A stretch of DNA of 64,000 bases, from contig JAPOYR010000010.1 of NCBI GenBank assembly GCA_026706485.1, forward strand, positions 62,001 to 126,000. The letters are read 5' to 3'. The notes beneath the pieces were generated by a model. It worked only from the letters and a program-made list of their open reading frames with translations, did not search any database and was not told the origin of the DNA. This document shows positions 25,251 to 34,970 of this stretch, in pieces; the stretch's first letter is position 1; the number at the start of each line of letters is the position of its first letter. The translations under genes and the position numbers were made by a program. This DNA is from Chloroflexota bacterium. Lineage in GTDB: Bacteria > Chloroflexota > UBA11872.

Positions 25251-26342
25251 CTACTCCCAGCGAAACAGGCGCACCGCCAGCGCCACGAACACGACCAGGT
25301 AGGCCGCCATGGCCGCCACGGAGATTCCCATGGGAATGCTGGTCGCGCCGCCGATCATCAACTGGCGCGTGGCCTCGGCCAGATGCGTCAGCGGGAGCAC
25401 GTTGATCACCGGCCGCAGCCAATCCGGCATGAACTCCAGTGGGAAGAAGACGCCTGAGATGAACATCATCGGAAACGTCACAACCTGCGCCACCGGAAAG
25501 AATCCCTGCTCGGTCTTGGTGAACGAACCGAGGAAGAACCCAATGGCGAGGAAGGCGAGGCCTCCAAGCACCACCACGCCCGCCAGCGCAGCCAGCGACC
25601 CGGGGTCGCTGTTGAGCCGAATGTCGAACACCAAGCGCCCGACGATGATGAGAATGGCGGACTGCGCCAGCACCAGGACCATGCGCAGGATCAAATCGGC
25701 GCTCACAAGCGTGAGCCGGGACACGGGCGTCGCTTGCAGCCGGCGCAGCACGCGCCGCTCGCGCAGCGACACAATATTCACCGCGCCGAACACGCCCGCG
25801 TTCATCACGCTGAAAGCCACGATGCCGGGCACGATGAAGTCGATGGTCGACAGCCGCTCGCTCCGAAGGGTCTGAAACGCCGGGCGCACGACCGGCTGGC
25901 TCCGCGTGAGCGTGCGATCCACCACCTCGAACGCTTGCAGAATCACCGGCACCACGACCTGCTGGCTGCTCTGCCGCGTCTCGTCATAGTGGATGTCAAC
26001 CGACATTGGGGAACCGGCGTCAATCGACGCGCCCCATCCACTCGGGATCGCGATCACCGCGCGGCGATCACCGTCCTCCAAGCTGGCAATTTCGTCGGTC
26101 AAGCTGCCCCGCGACAAGTCGAACGCGTCCATCGCCCTCAGCGTGTCGACGAGCACGCCGGCCTGCGGCGATTGATCCCCATTGACCAGGCCGATTTCGT
26201 ATCGCGTGGCGGTGTCGCGGCCGAATACCAGGCCGAAGATCAAGACGAAGAGCAGCGGAAACGCGAACGTCCAGAAGAGGGCGGCCCGATCCCGCGCGAA
26301 CTCGCGCGTGTTAGCCAGCGTGAGCTGAGCGAGGGCTCTCAA
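25251..26342 (-). CDS. ABC-2 type transporter permease
   Basis: 363 residues. An N-terminal helix (FWTFAFPLLFVLIFGLVFG, about 24-42) is followed by a large extracytoplasmic domain (about 45-180) and five hydrophobic helices (from VPGIVAFSVMNAGVFG to AYLVVFVALAVRLF). This is the layout of ABC-2 exporters of the drug/lipid type. Its ATG overlaps the stop of the ATPase gene by 4 bases (26339-26342), so the two form one transporter. Substrate unknown. Confidence 0.88.
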   Translation of the reverse strand: MRALAQLTLANTREFARDRAALFWTFAFPLLFVLIFGLVFGRDTATRYEIGLVNGDQSPQAGVLVDTLRAMDAFDLSRGSLTDEIASLEDGDRRAVIAIPSGWGASIDAGSPMSVDIHYDETRQSSQQVVVPVILQAFEVVDRTLTRSQPVVRPAFQTLRSERLSTIDFIVPGIVAFSVMNAGVFGAVNIVSLRERRVLRRLQATPVSRLTLVSADLILRMVLVLAQSAILIIVGRLVFDIRLNSDPGSLAALAGVVVLGGLAFLAIGFFLGSFTKTEQGFFPVAQVVTFPMMFISGVFFPLEFMPDWLRPVINVLPLTHLAEATRQLMIGGATSIPMGISVAAMAAYLVVFVALAVRLFRWE

Positions 26343-27253
26343 TCTCGCAACGTCCGTCCGGTGAGCTTGAGGAACACGTCTTCAAGCGTGGCCCGGCGCA
26401 GCCGCAGGTTCTGAATCGGCTCGCCACGCTCCCGACCAAGGTGCAGCAGCGCCGCCATCGACGCCGGCACGTCGTCGCTGAACATGCTCACGCGGTCGCC
26501 CTGGATGGACGCGTTCACCACCGCGGGGAGCGACTCGATGTCGGCTTCGGTCAGACCGTCGCGCTGGCTGAACTCGATCGCGTCCTCGGCGAAATGCGTC
26601 CGCACGAGAGCTTCGGGCGTTTCCATGGCGATGATGCGGCCGTGGTCCATCACGGCCACGCGATCGCAGAGGCGCTCGGCCTCCTCCATGTAGTGCGTGG
26701 TCAGCAGCACCGTGCGGCCTTCGGCCTTGAACTGCTCGATGGTTTCCCACAGGCTCCGCCGGGCCTGTGGGTCCATGCCGGTGGTCGGCTCGTCGAGAAA
26801 GATGATCGGCGGGTCGTTGACCATCGCGAGCGCTACCGATAGCCGCTGCTGTTGTCCGCCGGACAGGTCCTTGACGAACGCGCGGCGCCGCTCCTCCAGG
26901 CCCAGGAGCGCCAGAAGATGGTCGGCTACGCCCGCCCGTCCGTAGAACGAGGCGAAGAGCTCGATCACCTCGGCCACGCGCAACCGCGGGTAGAGCGACA
27001 CCTGCTGCAGTTGGACGCCAATCTTGCGCTTGAGGTCGCCGGCATCGCGTCCCGGGTCCAGACCCAGCACCTGCACCGCTCCGGAATCGCGCGGGCGCAG
27101 CCCTTCCATGATCTCGACCGTCGTGGTCTTGCCCGCGCCGTTCGGCCCGAGCATGCCGAAGACCTCACCGATCTCGACCGTGAATGAGACGCCGTCGACG
27201 GCCTTGACGTCGTCGTAGGCCTTGCGGAGATCTTGGACTTCGATGACGGGCAT
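26339..27253 (-). CDS. ABC transporter ATP-binding protein
   Basis: 304 residues from ATG 27253 (MPVIEVQDLRKAY), preferred over an upstream start at 27316. Walker A GPNGAGKTTT, signature LSGGQQQRL, Walker B IIFLDEPTTGMD and switch His in LTTHYMEEA are all intact. The C-terminal part (FAEDAIEFSQRDG onward) is the extension common in DrrA/CcmA-type exporters. It energises the ABC-2 permease encoded just downstream with a 4-base overlap. Confidence 0.93.
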   Translation of the reverse strand: MPVIEVQDLRKAYDDVKAVDGVSFTVEIGEVFGMLGPNGAGKTTTVEIMEGLRPRDSGAVQVLGLDPGRDAGDLKRKIGVQLQQVSLYPRLRVAEVIELFASFYGRAGVADHLLALLGLEERRRAFVKDLSGGQQQRLSVALAMVNDPPIIFLDEPTTGMDPQARRSLWETIEQFKAEGRTVLLTTHYMEEAERLCDRVAVMDHGRIIAMETPEALVRTHFAEDAIEFSQRDGLTEADIESLPAVVNASIQGDRVSMFSDDVPASMAALLHLGRERGEPIQNLRLRRATLEDVFLKLTGRTLRD

Positions 27254-27324
27254 ACCGGAAGTCAACGATATGGGCGCCGCTTGCCCACCAAAGTGACCGA
27301 TCTCACCAAGCGCCACGTGGCGGG

Positions 27325-29295
27325 CTACGGCAAACGCCGCAGGATCATCGCCCCCTGTGGGTCCACGGTCGCGCGCCAGCGGGGCGCCACCCAGGTGGTC
27401 GCGTCGGACTGGGTGACCACGGCCGGACCTTCAAGCTCGAAGCCGACGCCCAGGTCGTGGCGCGACAGCAGCGGCACATCGCGCACCGCGCCGTCGGCCA
27501 GGGTGGCTTGCGTCGTCCCAGTCTTCGGGGCACCGGTTGCCGAGGGCGCCGACGGCGCAATCGACGGCTGCGGCACCGAGGCGACGAGCCGCGCCACCAC
27601 AATCTCGACCGGCGCGTCCGGCCGGCTGTGGGCATAGCGCTGCTGATGTCGCTTGTGGAACTGGCGCACGGCCTCAGGCACTCCGCCATCCCCCAGCGGC
27701 ACGCTTAACTCGAAGGACTGCCCCACATACCGAACATCGAGCAGCCGCTGCAGCCGCGGCTCGCGTGCCGGGGCTAGGTCGTCGCGCGCCGTCTGCTCGA
27801 GCGGGTCGAAGAGTTCTCGTAACCGATCCGGGGTCAGCGCGTGCGCCTCGTCGAGCACGGTGGCGGTGTACTCGCGCGTGTGGGCGCCGGTGAGGGCGCC
27901 GAGCGCGGACAGCACGCCGGGATGCGGCGGCACGAGCACCTGCTCGATCTCGAGCCGTTCCGCCAGCTCGCAGCAGTGCATCGGACCCGCCCCGCCAAAC
28001 GGAAGCAAGGTGAAGTCGCGTGGGTCGAAGCCGCGCTCCAGCGTGATCACGCGCAGCGCGCGATCCATGTGGGCATTCGCCACCGCGATGACCGCGAGGG
28101 CCGCCCGGCGCAGCGCGGCATCGGAATGCTCGTCGTTGGCAACGAGCCGTCCGACCGCGCGGCGGGCCTGCGCGGCGTCGAGGTGAACGCGATCTCCAAG
28201 GGCCGCATCCGGGGCAAGCCGGCCCAGGACCAGGTTCGCGTCGGTCACGGTGGGCTCCACGCCGCCCCGGCCATAGGCGGCGGGGCCCGGCATGGCGCCC
28301 GAACTCCGAGGACCGACCCGCAGGGCGCCGGCCTCGTCGAGCTGGGCAATCGAGCCGCCGCCGGCGCCGACCGTGTGAATGTCCGTCATGGGAATGGCCA
28401 CGGGCAGGCCGGCGACTTCGGCATGGGTCGTGCGCAGCGGCTCTCCGGGGCAGACGGCCACGTCGGTCGACGTGCCGCCCATATCGAGCGTGGCGATGTT
28501 GCTGATGCCGGAGGCGCGCGCGACGTGCTGCGCGCCCACGACGCCGGCGGCGGGACCGCTGAGCACCGTGCGCACCGGCGCCTCAGCCGCCTCCACCGAG
28601 CGCAGCACGCCACCGTTGGACTGGACCACCCACAGGGGGCCGGGCATGGCCGGTTCGAGCCGGCGCAGGTAGCTGGCAACGACCGGCGCCACGTAGGCGT
28701 CGACCACCGTCGTGCTGGTGCGCTCGAATTCGCGGTATTCCGGCAGAACGTCGGACGAGAGGGAGACGGCCTCCACGCCCGCCCGGCGCAGCGCCTCACG
28801 CACCGCGCGCTCATGGTCGGGCTGCAGAAAGCTGAAGAGCAGGCAAACGGCGGCGGATGCCGGATTCAACCGCCGCACGCGGGCCTCCAACCGGTCGAGT
28901 GATGCCTGGTCGATTGGGGTGACGACGCTGCCGTCCGCGCCCACGCGCTCGGTCACCTCGAGCCGGCGGTCCCGCGGAATCAGTGGCGCTGGCCGCTCGG
29001 GCTCCAGCTCATAGAGCGCCGGACGATTCTGGCGACCGATCTCGAGCACGTCGCGAAAGCCCTCCGTCGTCACCAACACGGAACGGGCGCCGCGGCGCTC
29101 GAGCAAGGCGTTGGTAGCCACGGTCGACCCGTGCACGATGGCGTCGGCCGACCCGATGCCGCCGACGTGCAGGCCGTCCACCACCGCCTGCTCGGGTGCG
29201 CTCGGCGTACTGGGGACCTTGAATACGCGCATCGCGCCGTCGGCGATGACGACGAAATCGGTAAACGTGCCGCCCACGTCCACGCCAACCCGCAC
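27325..29295 (-). CDS. hyuA: N-methylhydantoinase A/5-oxoprolinase family protein
   Basis: About 656 residues. Starting at GTG 29295 places GGAGGAG four to five bases upstream, better than the upstream GTG at 29331. It has the classic HyuA layout: VGVDVGGTFTDFVVI, HGSTVATNALLERRG, a second phosphate loop LDMGGTSTDVAV, HTVGAGGGSIA, PGPAAYGRGGVEPTVTDANLVLG, and FGGAGPMHCCELAE. The family hydrolyses hydantoins or 5-oxoproline with ATP, normally with HyuB, which is not in the window. It lies after the tandem GH42-like genes on the same strand, possibly in one catabolic unit. A second, divergent HyuA-like gene is at 18022. Confidence 0.85.
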   Translation of the reverse strand: MRVGVDVGGTFTDFVVIADGAMRVFKVPSTPSAPEQAVVDGLHVGGIGSADAIVHGSTVATNALLERRGARSVLVTTEGFRDVLEIGRQNRPALYELEPERPAPLIPRDRRLEVTERVGADGSVVTPIDQASLDRLEARVRRLNPASAAVCLLFSFLQPDHERAVREALRRAGVEAVSLSSDVLPEYREFERTSTTVVDAYVAPVVASYLRRLEPAMPGPLWVVQSNGGVLRSVEAAEAPVRTVLSGPAAGVVGAQHVARASGISNIATLDMGGTSTDVAVCPGEPLRTTHAEVAGLPVAIPMTDIHTVGAGGGSIAQLDEAGALRVGPRSSGAMPGPAAYGRGGVEPTVTDANLVLGRLAPDAALGDRVHLDAAQARRAVGRLVANDEHSDAALRRAALAVIAVANAHMDRALRVITLERGFDPRDFTLLPFGGAGPMHCCELAERLEIEQVLVPPHPGVLSALGALTGAHTREYTATVLDEAHALTPDRLRELFDPLEQTARDDLAPAREPRLQRLLDVRYVGQSFELSVPLGDGGVPEAVRQFHKRHQQRYAHSRPDAPVEIVVARLVASVPQPSIAPSAPSATGAPKTGTTQATLADGAVRDVPLLSRHDLGVGFELEGPAVVTQSDATTWVAPRWRATVDPQGAMILRRLP

Positions 29296-29441
29296 GCGTC
29301 TCCTCCGCAAGTTCTTGGCGCCCTCGGCCACGCAGCTCGATGGTCAGGCTGTCGCCCGGTGCGCATTGTGACCCATGCCGAGGCGTGCCGGAGCAGGGGT
29401 ATCCCGTCGGCACTAGGTCGTCGGCCGAATCCCGGTCTTGA

Positions 29442-31562
29442 TCACACCGCCGGGCAGTGGACGACGGCAACCTCCCACTGGTCAATGGTGAGCCCGATGG
29501 CGTTGTCCTCAACGGCGAGATCGGCCTCGCGGAGAAGGTCGCGTGCCGCGGTGATCGGCCAGCGCGGGCGCAATTGCACCTGCGCCGTGGCCCGCTCCAG
29601 GTTGAAGACGAATACCAGCCAACCGCCCTGCCGCGAACGCCGCACCACCGGCACCACCGGGTCGCCCTCGATCACCACGGGCGCCTCGATGCCGGTCTCA
29701 TCCAGCAGGCCCTGCACCACTTCCGGCTGCCCGATGTCGCCGAAGCCCGCCGAGAGGGTCAATCCGTACCACGTGAAGCGGCCGTCGACTGTCCGCACCC
29801 CGACGCTGGCTCCATCGAGGGTGGCGATGGTGCGGGTATCCCCCACCGGCTCCAACACGGCATAGCCGCAGGGGCTGGTGACCTCATGCGCGCCCTGAGG
29901 GCTGCTCAGCAGGTTGCGCTTCTCCTCGATGTCGTAGTCGGTCACCGCCGAGAAATCGGCCACCCGCACGCCCAGCCGCTCTGCCAGGCCATCTGGCGGG
30001 CCGTAGCTGGACTGCCCGTCGCCCTGGTAGATCCCGAAGCTGCCTTCCGCCACCAGCCGGGTGTCCGGGCAGTGCTCCAGCGTGCGCTCGATGCGCTCGC
30101 GCACCTCGTCCGTCATCAGCGTCACGTTGGGCAGGAACAGCAGCCGATAGCCCGACCAGTCCATGCTCGGGGTGACCACGTCGGCCGGGACGCCGTGCGT
30201 CCATAGCGTGCGGTACACGCCCCGCACGTCGGCCAGGTAGCGCTCGTCCTCGTTGTTGTAGCCGAACAGCTCCTGCGATTCGGGGTGATAGACGATCCCG
30301 ACCGCGGCGCGCGGACACTCCAGCGGCAGGTGATCGCTCAGGCCGCCGATTTGCCCAATGGCCCGCGTCACGGCAGTGAATCGCGGCGTGGGCTCCCCGT
30401 CCAGCGCCACCAGGTTGTAGCCCGGCGACTCGAAGCTCAGGTATTCCGGCCGGTGCTGCCAGAACATGGCCCCCGAGGCGCCGTGCGCCAGGGTCATCCA
30501 GACCAGGGTGGTCAGCTCGCGCGGGTCGGATTGCTTCTTCCACGTCACCCCGCCTCGCGACATGCCCGAGTAGATCTCCTCGTTCCACCAGCGCCCCCGC
30601 TTCCCCGCGCTGCGCGACCAGTCGAACCCGAACGCGCGATCCGCGAGCTGGTACGGATCTCTGGAGGTCAGCAGGTTGTTCGAGGGCATGGACATGCCCC
30701 AGCTGTCCGCAATGGCCGCGCAACTCTCGTCCCACGGCCGCGGAAACCAAGCGCCGTGGGAGCGGGTTTCGTGGACCGGATCAAGCCGCTTGGTTTCGTC
30801 AATCATCCATTGCAGGTGACCGGCCAGGTTCTCGTAGTGGAATCGCCGGTACAGCAGCATCTCCACCACGTTGTCATTCGACCGCGGCGGCTCCACGTCC
30901 TCCCAGCGGCGGTAGCGGCGCAACAGGCGCTTGTTCAGCTCTTCCAACGTGAAGCGCTCCCGCAGCCAGGCCTCGTACCGCGCCAGCGTGTGCGGGCAGT
31001 AGCAGGGATATCCGTCGCTGTCGCGGCAGAATGCCGACGTGAGGTTGATCCCGTCCCAGATCCCCCAGATCAGCAGGCTCGGCCGCTCCCGGTAGCGCGT
31101 CACCACATGGCGCAGCAGCGCGCCCGCGTATTCACGCCAGACCGGGTGGTCGTAGCAGTGCATCTGGGAGCCTTGCGGCGTGGCCGCGCCCGCGGTCGGC
31201 GACACCCGTTCCCCGCGGTAGGTGACCACCCGCATGTCGGGATGTTCGCGTGTCAGCCACTCGGGGCAGGCACCGTGCGTAGCCAGAATGATGTCGAGCC
31301 AAATCTGGATATCGTGTTCGGCCGCCAGATCGAACAGCCGGTCAATGTCCTCCAGCTCATACTGGCCCGGTCGCGGCTCCATGTGGTTCCAATAGGTGAA
31401 GCTGCGGACGATGCGGAAGCCCGCGGCGTTCAAACGCGCGAAGTCGTCGTCCCAGAGTTCGAGCTTGGGCATCGGGGCGCGGTAGTACCCCACCCCAACC
31501 GGAAACGGGACGCCGGGAATGCCGAAGAGCTCCTGGTCAGACATCTGGCTCGGTCCCTTCAT
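29442..31562 (-). CDS. GH42-like glycoside hydrolase, copy 1 of a tandem pair
   Basis: 706 residues. The catalytic-type barrel begins with VGVGYYRAPMPKLELWDDDF and FRIVRSFTYWNHMEPRPGQY, as in family 42 beta-galactosidases. CYCPHTLARYEAWLRERF is the Cys-rich segment of that family. The C-terminal part has a glutamine-amidotransferase-like middle domain and a beta domain. The strand-4 acid/base site, usually an Asn-Glu pair, reads IWGIWDGIN, so it lacks NE. A Glu pair in WWNEEIYSG is the best nucleophile candidate. No signal peptide. Sugar substrate unknown; a pseudo-enzyme is possible. Confidence 0.75.
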   Translation of the reverse strand: MKGPSQMSDQELFGIPGVPFPVGVGYYRAPMPKLELWDDDFARLNAAGFRIVRSFTYWNHMEPRPGQYELEDIDRLFDLAAEHDIQIWLDIILATHGACPEWLTREHPDMRVVTYRGERVSPTAGAATPQGSQMHCYDHPVWREYAGALLRHVVTRYRERPSLLIWGIWDGINLTSAFCRDSDGYPCYCPHTLARYEAWLRERFTLEELNKRLLRRYRRWEDVEPPRSNDNVVEMLLYRRFHYENLAGHLQWMIDETKRLDPVHETRSHGAWFPRPWDESCAAIADSWGMSMPSNNLLTSRDPYQLADRAFGFDWSRSAGKRGRWWNEEIYSGMSRGGVTWKKQSDPRELTTLVWMTLAHGASGAMFWQHRPEYLSFESPGYNLVALDGEPTPRFTAVTRAIGQIGGLSDHLPLECPRAAVGIVYHPESQELFGYNNEDERYLADVRGVYRTLWTHGVPADVVTPSMDWSGYRLLFLPNVTLMTDEVRERIERTLEHCPDTRLVAEGSFGIYQGDGQSSYGPPDGLAERLGVRVADFSAVTDYDIEEKRNLLSSPQGAHEVTSPCGYAVLEPVGDTRTIATLDGASVGVRTVDGRFTWYGLTLSAGFGDIGQPEVVQGLLDETGIEAPVVIEGDPVVPVVRRSRQGGWLVFVFNLERATAQVQLRPRWPITAARDLLREADLAVEDNAIGLTIDQWEVAVVHCPAV

Positions 31563-31656
31563 CCGCGTGCCGGCCTCCGCTCAAGGCCAACGGACTGCCG
31601 CCCGCCATGTCTCTCCGATCCAACATGACAAGCCGGATAAGGTTTCCTCGCACCGC

Positions 31657-33744
31657 TCAAGCCTCTGAGCAGTGGACGACGGCGACTTCCCACTGGTCGA
31701 TCTCGAGCTGGAACGCGTTGTCCTTCAATGCAAGATCGGCCTGCGCCAGGAGATCGCGCGCCATGGTCGTCCGCCAGCGCGGTCGCAGATTCACCTGCGC
31801 CGCGGCCCGCTTCAGATTGAACACGAACACCAGCCATCCCCCCTGCTGCGAACGCCGCACCACCGGCACCACTCGGTCGCCTTCCAGCGCCACCGGCGCT
31901 TCGATGCCGGCCTCGCCCACCGCCCCCAGCACCACATCCCGCTGGCCCACATCACCGAAGCCCGCCGACAGGGTCAGCCCATACCACGTGAACCGCCCGT
32001 CAGCGGTCTGCACCGCGACGGTGCCCCCATCCAGGGAAGCAATGGCGCGCGTCTCCCCCCGCGGCTCCAGCACGGCATAGCCGCAGGGGCTCGTGATCGC
32101 GTGCCGGCCGTGGGGCGTCTGCACCACGTTGCCTCCCTGCTCGATGTCGTATTCAGTCACTGCCGAAAAGTCCGCCACCCGCACCCCCAGCCGCTCGGCA
32201 AAGCCCTCTGGCGGACCGTAGCTGGACTGCCCGTCGCCCGTGTAGAGGCCAAAGCTGCCCTCCGCCACTAGCCGCGTCTCCGGGCACTGCTCTAGGGTGC
32301 GCTCGATCCGCTCCCGCACGCCGTCGGTCATCAGCGTCACGTTGGGCAGGAACAGCAACCGGTAGCCCGTCCAGTCCATGCTCGGGGTCACCACGTCAGC
32401 CGGCACGCCGTGCGCCCACAGCGTGCGGTACACACCCCGCAGGTCGGCCAGGAAGCGGTCGTCCTCGTCGTTGTAGCCGAACAGCTCCTGCGATTCGGGG
32501 TGATAGACGATCCCGACCGCGGCGCGCGGACACTCCAACGGCAGGTGCTCGCGCAGGCCGTCGATCTGCCGGATGGCCCTTGTCGCAGCCGCAAATCGCG
32601 GCGTGGGCTCCCCGTCCAACGCCACCAGGTTGTAGCCCGGCGATTCGAAGCTGAGGTACTCCGGCCGGTACTGCCAGAACATGGCCCCCGAAGCACCGTG
32701 CGCCAAGGTCATCCAGAGCAGCATAGTCAGCTCGCGCGGGTCCGATTGCTTCTTCCACGCCACCCCGCCGCGTGACATGCCGGCGTAGATTTCCTCGTTC
32801 CACCAGCGCCCGTACTTCCCCGCGCTGCGCGACCAATCGAACCCGAACGCTCGCCCCGATACCTGGTTCGGGTCTCTGGAGGTCAGCAGGTTGTTCGAGG
32901 GCATGGACATGCCCCAACTGTCGGCGATGGCCGCGCAGTCCTCGTCCCAGGGGCGAGGGGACCAACCGCCGTGGGAGCGGGTCTCATGGTCGGGATCGAT
33001 CTGCTTGGTCTCGTCGACCATCCATTGCAGGTGGCCGGCCAGGTTTTCGTAGTGGAAGCGCCGGTACAGCAGCATCTCCACCACGTTCCCATTCGACCGC
33101 GGCGGCTCCACGTCCTCCCAGCGGCGGTAGCGGCGCAGCAGGCGCTCGTTGAGCTCGTCCAGCGTGAAGCGCTCGCGCAGCCAGGCCTCGTACCGCGCCA
33201 GCGTGTGCGGGCAGTAGCAGGGATAGCCGCGTGCCGACGCTAGGCCGACACCGTCCCAAAGGCCCCATATCAGCAAGCTGGGCCGCTCCCGGTAACGCGT
33301 CACCACGTGGCGAAGCAGCGCGCCCCCGTAGTCGCGCCAGGCCGGGTGGTCGTAGCAGTGAATCTGCGAGCCCTGCGGCGCGGCCGCGCCCGCAGTCGGC
33401 GCTACCGGTTCCCCGCTGTTGGTGACGATCCGCATGTCGGGATGCTCGCGGGTCAGCCATTCGGGGCAGGCCCCGTGCGTAGCCAACGTGATGTCGAGCC
33501 AGACCTTGAGTTCGTGCTTCGCCGCCAGATCGAACAGCCGGTCAAAGTCCTCCAACTCATACTGGCCCGGTCGCGGCTCCATGTGGTTCCAGTAGGAGAA
33601 GCTGCGGACAATGCGGAAACCCGCCGCGCGCAATCGCGCGAAGTCCTCGTCCCAGACGTCAAGCTTGGGGATCGGCGCGCGGTAGTACTCCACCCCAACC
33701 GGAAACGGATCTCCTGGAATGCCAAAGTTGTGGTCTGCAGTCAT
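31657..33744 (-). CDS. GH42-like glycoside hydrolase, copy 2 of a tandem pair
   Basis: 695 residues, closely similar to the following gene along its whole length (for example VEYYRAPIPKLDVWDEDF, CYCPHTLARYEAWLRERF, RWWNEEIYAGMSRGG). It is shorter by a few residues near 175-185, where the other copy has an extra segment after its WDG motif. The strand-4 site reads IWGLWDGVG, again without Asn-Glu. The pair lies 94 bases apart in the same direction and points away from rex. A duplication that kept the altered site in both copies suggests that the site is under selection rather than decaying. Confidence 0.75.
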   Translation of the reverse strand: MTADHNFGIPGDPFPVGVEYYRAPIPKLDVWDEDFARLRAAGFRIVRSFSYWNHMEPRPGQYELEDFDRLFDLAAKHELKVWLDITLATHGACPEWLTREHPDMRIVTNSGEPVAPTAGAAAPQGSQIHCYDHPAWRDYGGALLRHVVTRYRERPSLLIWGLWDGVGLASARGYPCYCPHTLARYEAWLRERFTLDELNERLLRRYRRWEDVEPPRSNGNVVEMLLYRRFHYENLAGHLQWMVDETKQIDPDHETRSHGGWSPRPWDEDCAAIADSWGMSMPSNNLLTSRDPNQVSGRAFGFDWSRSAGKYGRWWNEEIYAGMSRGGVAWKKQSDPRELTMLLWMTLAHGASGAMFWQYRPEYLSFESPGYNLVALDGEPTPRFAAATRAIRQIDGLREHLPLECPRAAVGIVYHPESQELFGYNDEDDRFLADLRGVYRTLWAHGVPADVVTPSMDWTGYRLLFLPNVTLMTDGVRERIERTLEQCPETRLVAEGSFGLYTGDGQSSYGPPEGFAERLGVRVADFSAVTEYDIEQGGNVVQTPHGRHAITSPCGYAVLEPRGETRAIASLDGGTVAVQTADGRFTWYGLTLSAGFGDVGQRDVVLGAVGEAGIEAPVALEGDRVVPVVRRSQQGGWLVFVFNLKRAAAQVNLRPRWRTTMARDLLAQADLALKDNAFQLEIDQWEVAVVHCSEA

Positions 33745-33873
33745 CTCGACAAGCTCCGTTCCCGCGCGTGAGCCGGTCCCATGGTATCCGCCGTGAGCCT
33801 GGCAAGATCGAGCATGCTAGATTGCGGCCGTCTCGCGCTCGACGTGCCGACCGCGAAACCCTGGCGCCATTGC

Positions 33874-34533
33874 ATGGCTGATCGCCGTTCATCCCAACGC
33901 ATTCCCCCAACCACGGTGCGGCGCCTTTCGGCCTACTACCGCGCGCTCGGCGCGCTCGTGGAGCAGGGCGTGCCGCACGTGTCCTCCAAGGTGCTCAGCG
34001 ATCTCGCCGGGTCCACGGCGCCGCAGGTGCGCCGCGACCTGGCCTATTTCGGATCGTTCGGTACGCGAGGCGTCGGCTACTCCGTCAACGCTCTGCGGAG
34101 CCAGCTCGCCCGAATCCTAGGAATCGACCGCTCGTGGCCGCTGGGATTGATTGGGGTGGGCAATCTGGGCCAGGCGTTGCTGGCCTATCGCGGCTTTCGC
34201 GGACCCGAATACACAATCGCCGCCGCATTCGACGCCGACCCGGCCAAGATTGGCGTCGTGGTTGAAGGCGTCCAAGTGGTCGACGTGTCCAGCTTCGCGA
34301 GCGAGGCGCGTCGGCTCGGACTCGCGATCGCGCTGGTGGCGGTGCCCGCCGAGGCCGCGCAGGCCGTCGTTGACCAAGTCGTGGCCGCGAATGTGCACGC
34401 CATTCTCAACTTCGCGCCGGCGCAGTTGCGCGTCCCACCCGGCGTCCGACTCTCGAACGTCGACCTCTCAATGGAAGTGGAGTCCCTCACCCACGCGCTT
34501 ACCGACGGACGGCATGGCGCGGGCGGGGCGTGA
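33874..34533 (+). CDS. rex: redox-sensing transcriptional repressor Rex
   Basis: 219 residues from ATG 33874. An upstream in-frame start at 33781 adds 31 residues not typical of the family. The winged helix (about 10-60) ends with APQVRRDLAYFGSFGTRGVGY, the signature that joins DNA binding to the dinucleotide domain. The Rossmann loop GLIGVGNLGQAL and the C-terminal swapped helix (NVDLSMEVESLTHAL) follow. Rex senses NADH/NAD+ and leaves DNA when NADH rises. Its gene is 71 bases upstream of nuoA, with a likely Rex operator between them. Confidence 0.95.
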   Translation: MADRRSSQRIPPTTVRRLSAYYRALGALVEQGVPHVSSKVLSDLAGSTAPQVRRDLAYFGSFGTRGVGYSVNALRSQLARILGIDRSWPLGLIGVGNLGQALLAYRGFRGPEYTIAAAFDADPAKIGVVVEGVQVVDVSSFASEARRLGLAIALVAVPAEAAQAVVDQVVAANVHAILNFAPAQLRVPPGVRLSNVDLSMEVESLTHALTDGRHGAGGA

Positions 34534-34552
34534 TGCGTATCATGAGCGCGGC

Positions 34553-34570
34553 TTGTGAAGTCCGTCACTA
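34553..34570 (+). promoter_or_regulatory. putative Rex operator upstream of nuoA
   Basis: TTGTGAAGTCCGTCACTA at 34553-34570. Compared with the Rex consensus TTGTGAA-N4-TTCACAA, 12 of the 14 defined positions agree. It lies 34 bases before the nuoA ATG, where bound Rex would block transcription or early elongation. A TATCAT hexamer at 34538-34543 could be the -10 of the promoter it overlaps. Confidence 0.6.
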
Positions 34571-34604
34571 ACTGTCAACCGACGAGGGGTAGCAGCGCGT
34601 CCTA

Positions 34605-34967
34605 ATGCCGTCCTGGATCGCCGTTGTCATTCTCATCGCGCTCGCGCTTCTCTTCACCATCGGCAGTTTCGTCGGGACGATGGCCCTCAAGCCGCGCCGC
34701 AAAGACTCGGTGAAGGGCGAGGCCTACGAGTCCGGCATGCCCCCCATCGGCGACACGCGCGGCCGCCACAACGTCCGCTTCTACATCGTGGCCATGCTGT
34801 TCCTGATCTTCGACGTCGAGTTGGCGTTCCTCTATCCGTGGGTGGTGCTCTACAGCAATCTCGACGAACAGCTCTTCTTGTTCATTGAAGCGTTGGTGTT
34901 CATCGGCATCCTCGGCGTCGGCTACGTCTACGCGTGGCGCAAGGGCGCCCTGGACTGGAAGAACTAG
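34605..34967 (+). CDS. nuoA: NADH-quinone oxidoreductase subunit A
   Basis: 120 residues with three membrane helices (about 4-26, 62-84, 90-112). The conserved loop KGEAYESGMPPIGD holds the quinone-site side, where most members have YECG; here Ser replaces the Cys, as in many bacteria. FDVELAFLYPWVV is the family hallmark in helix 2. First gene of the nuo cluster; only 3 bases separate it from nuoC, so nuoB is not in its usual place. Confidence 0.95.
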   Translation: MPSWIAVVILIALALLFTIGSFVGTMALKPRRKDSVKGEAYESGMPPIGDTRGRHNVRFYIVAMLFLIFDVELAFLYPWVVLYSNLDEQLFLFIEALVFIGILGVGYVYAWRKGALDWKN

Positions 34968-34970
34968 CCC

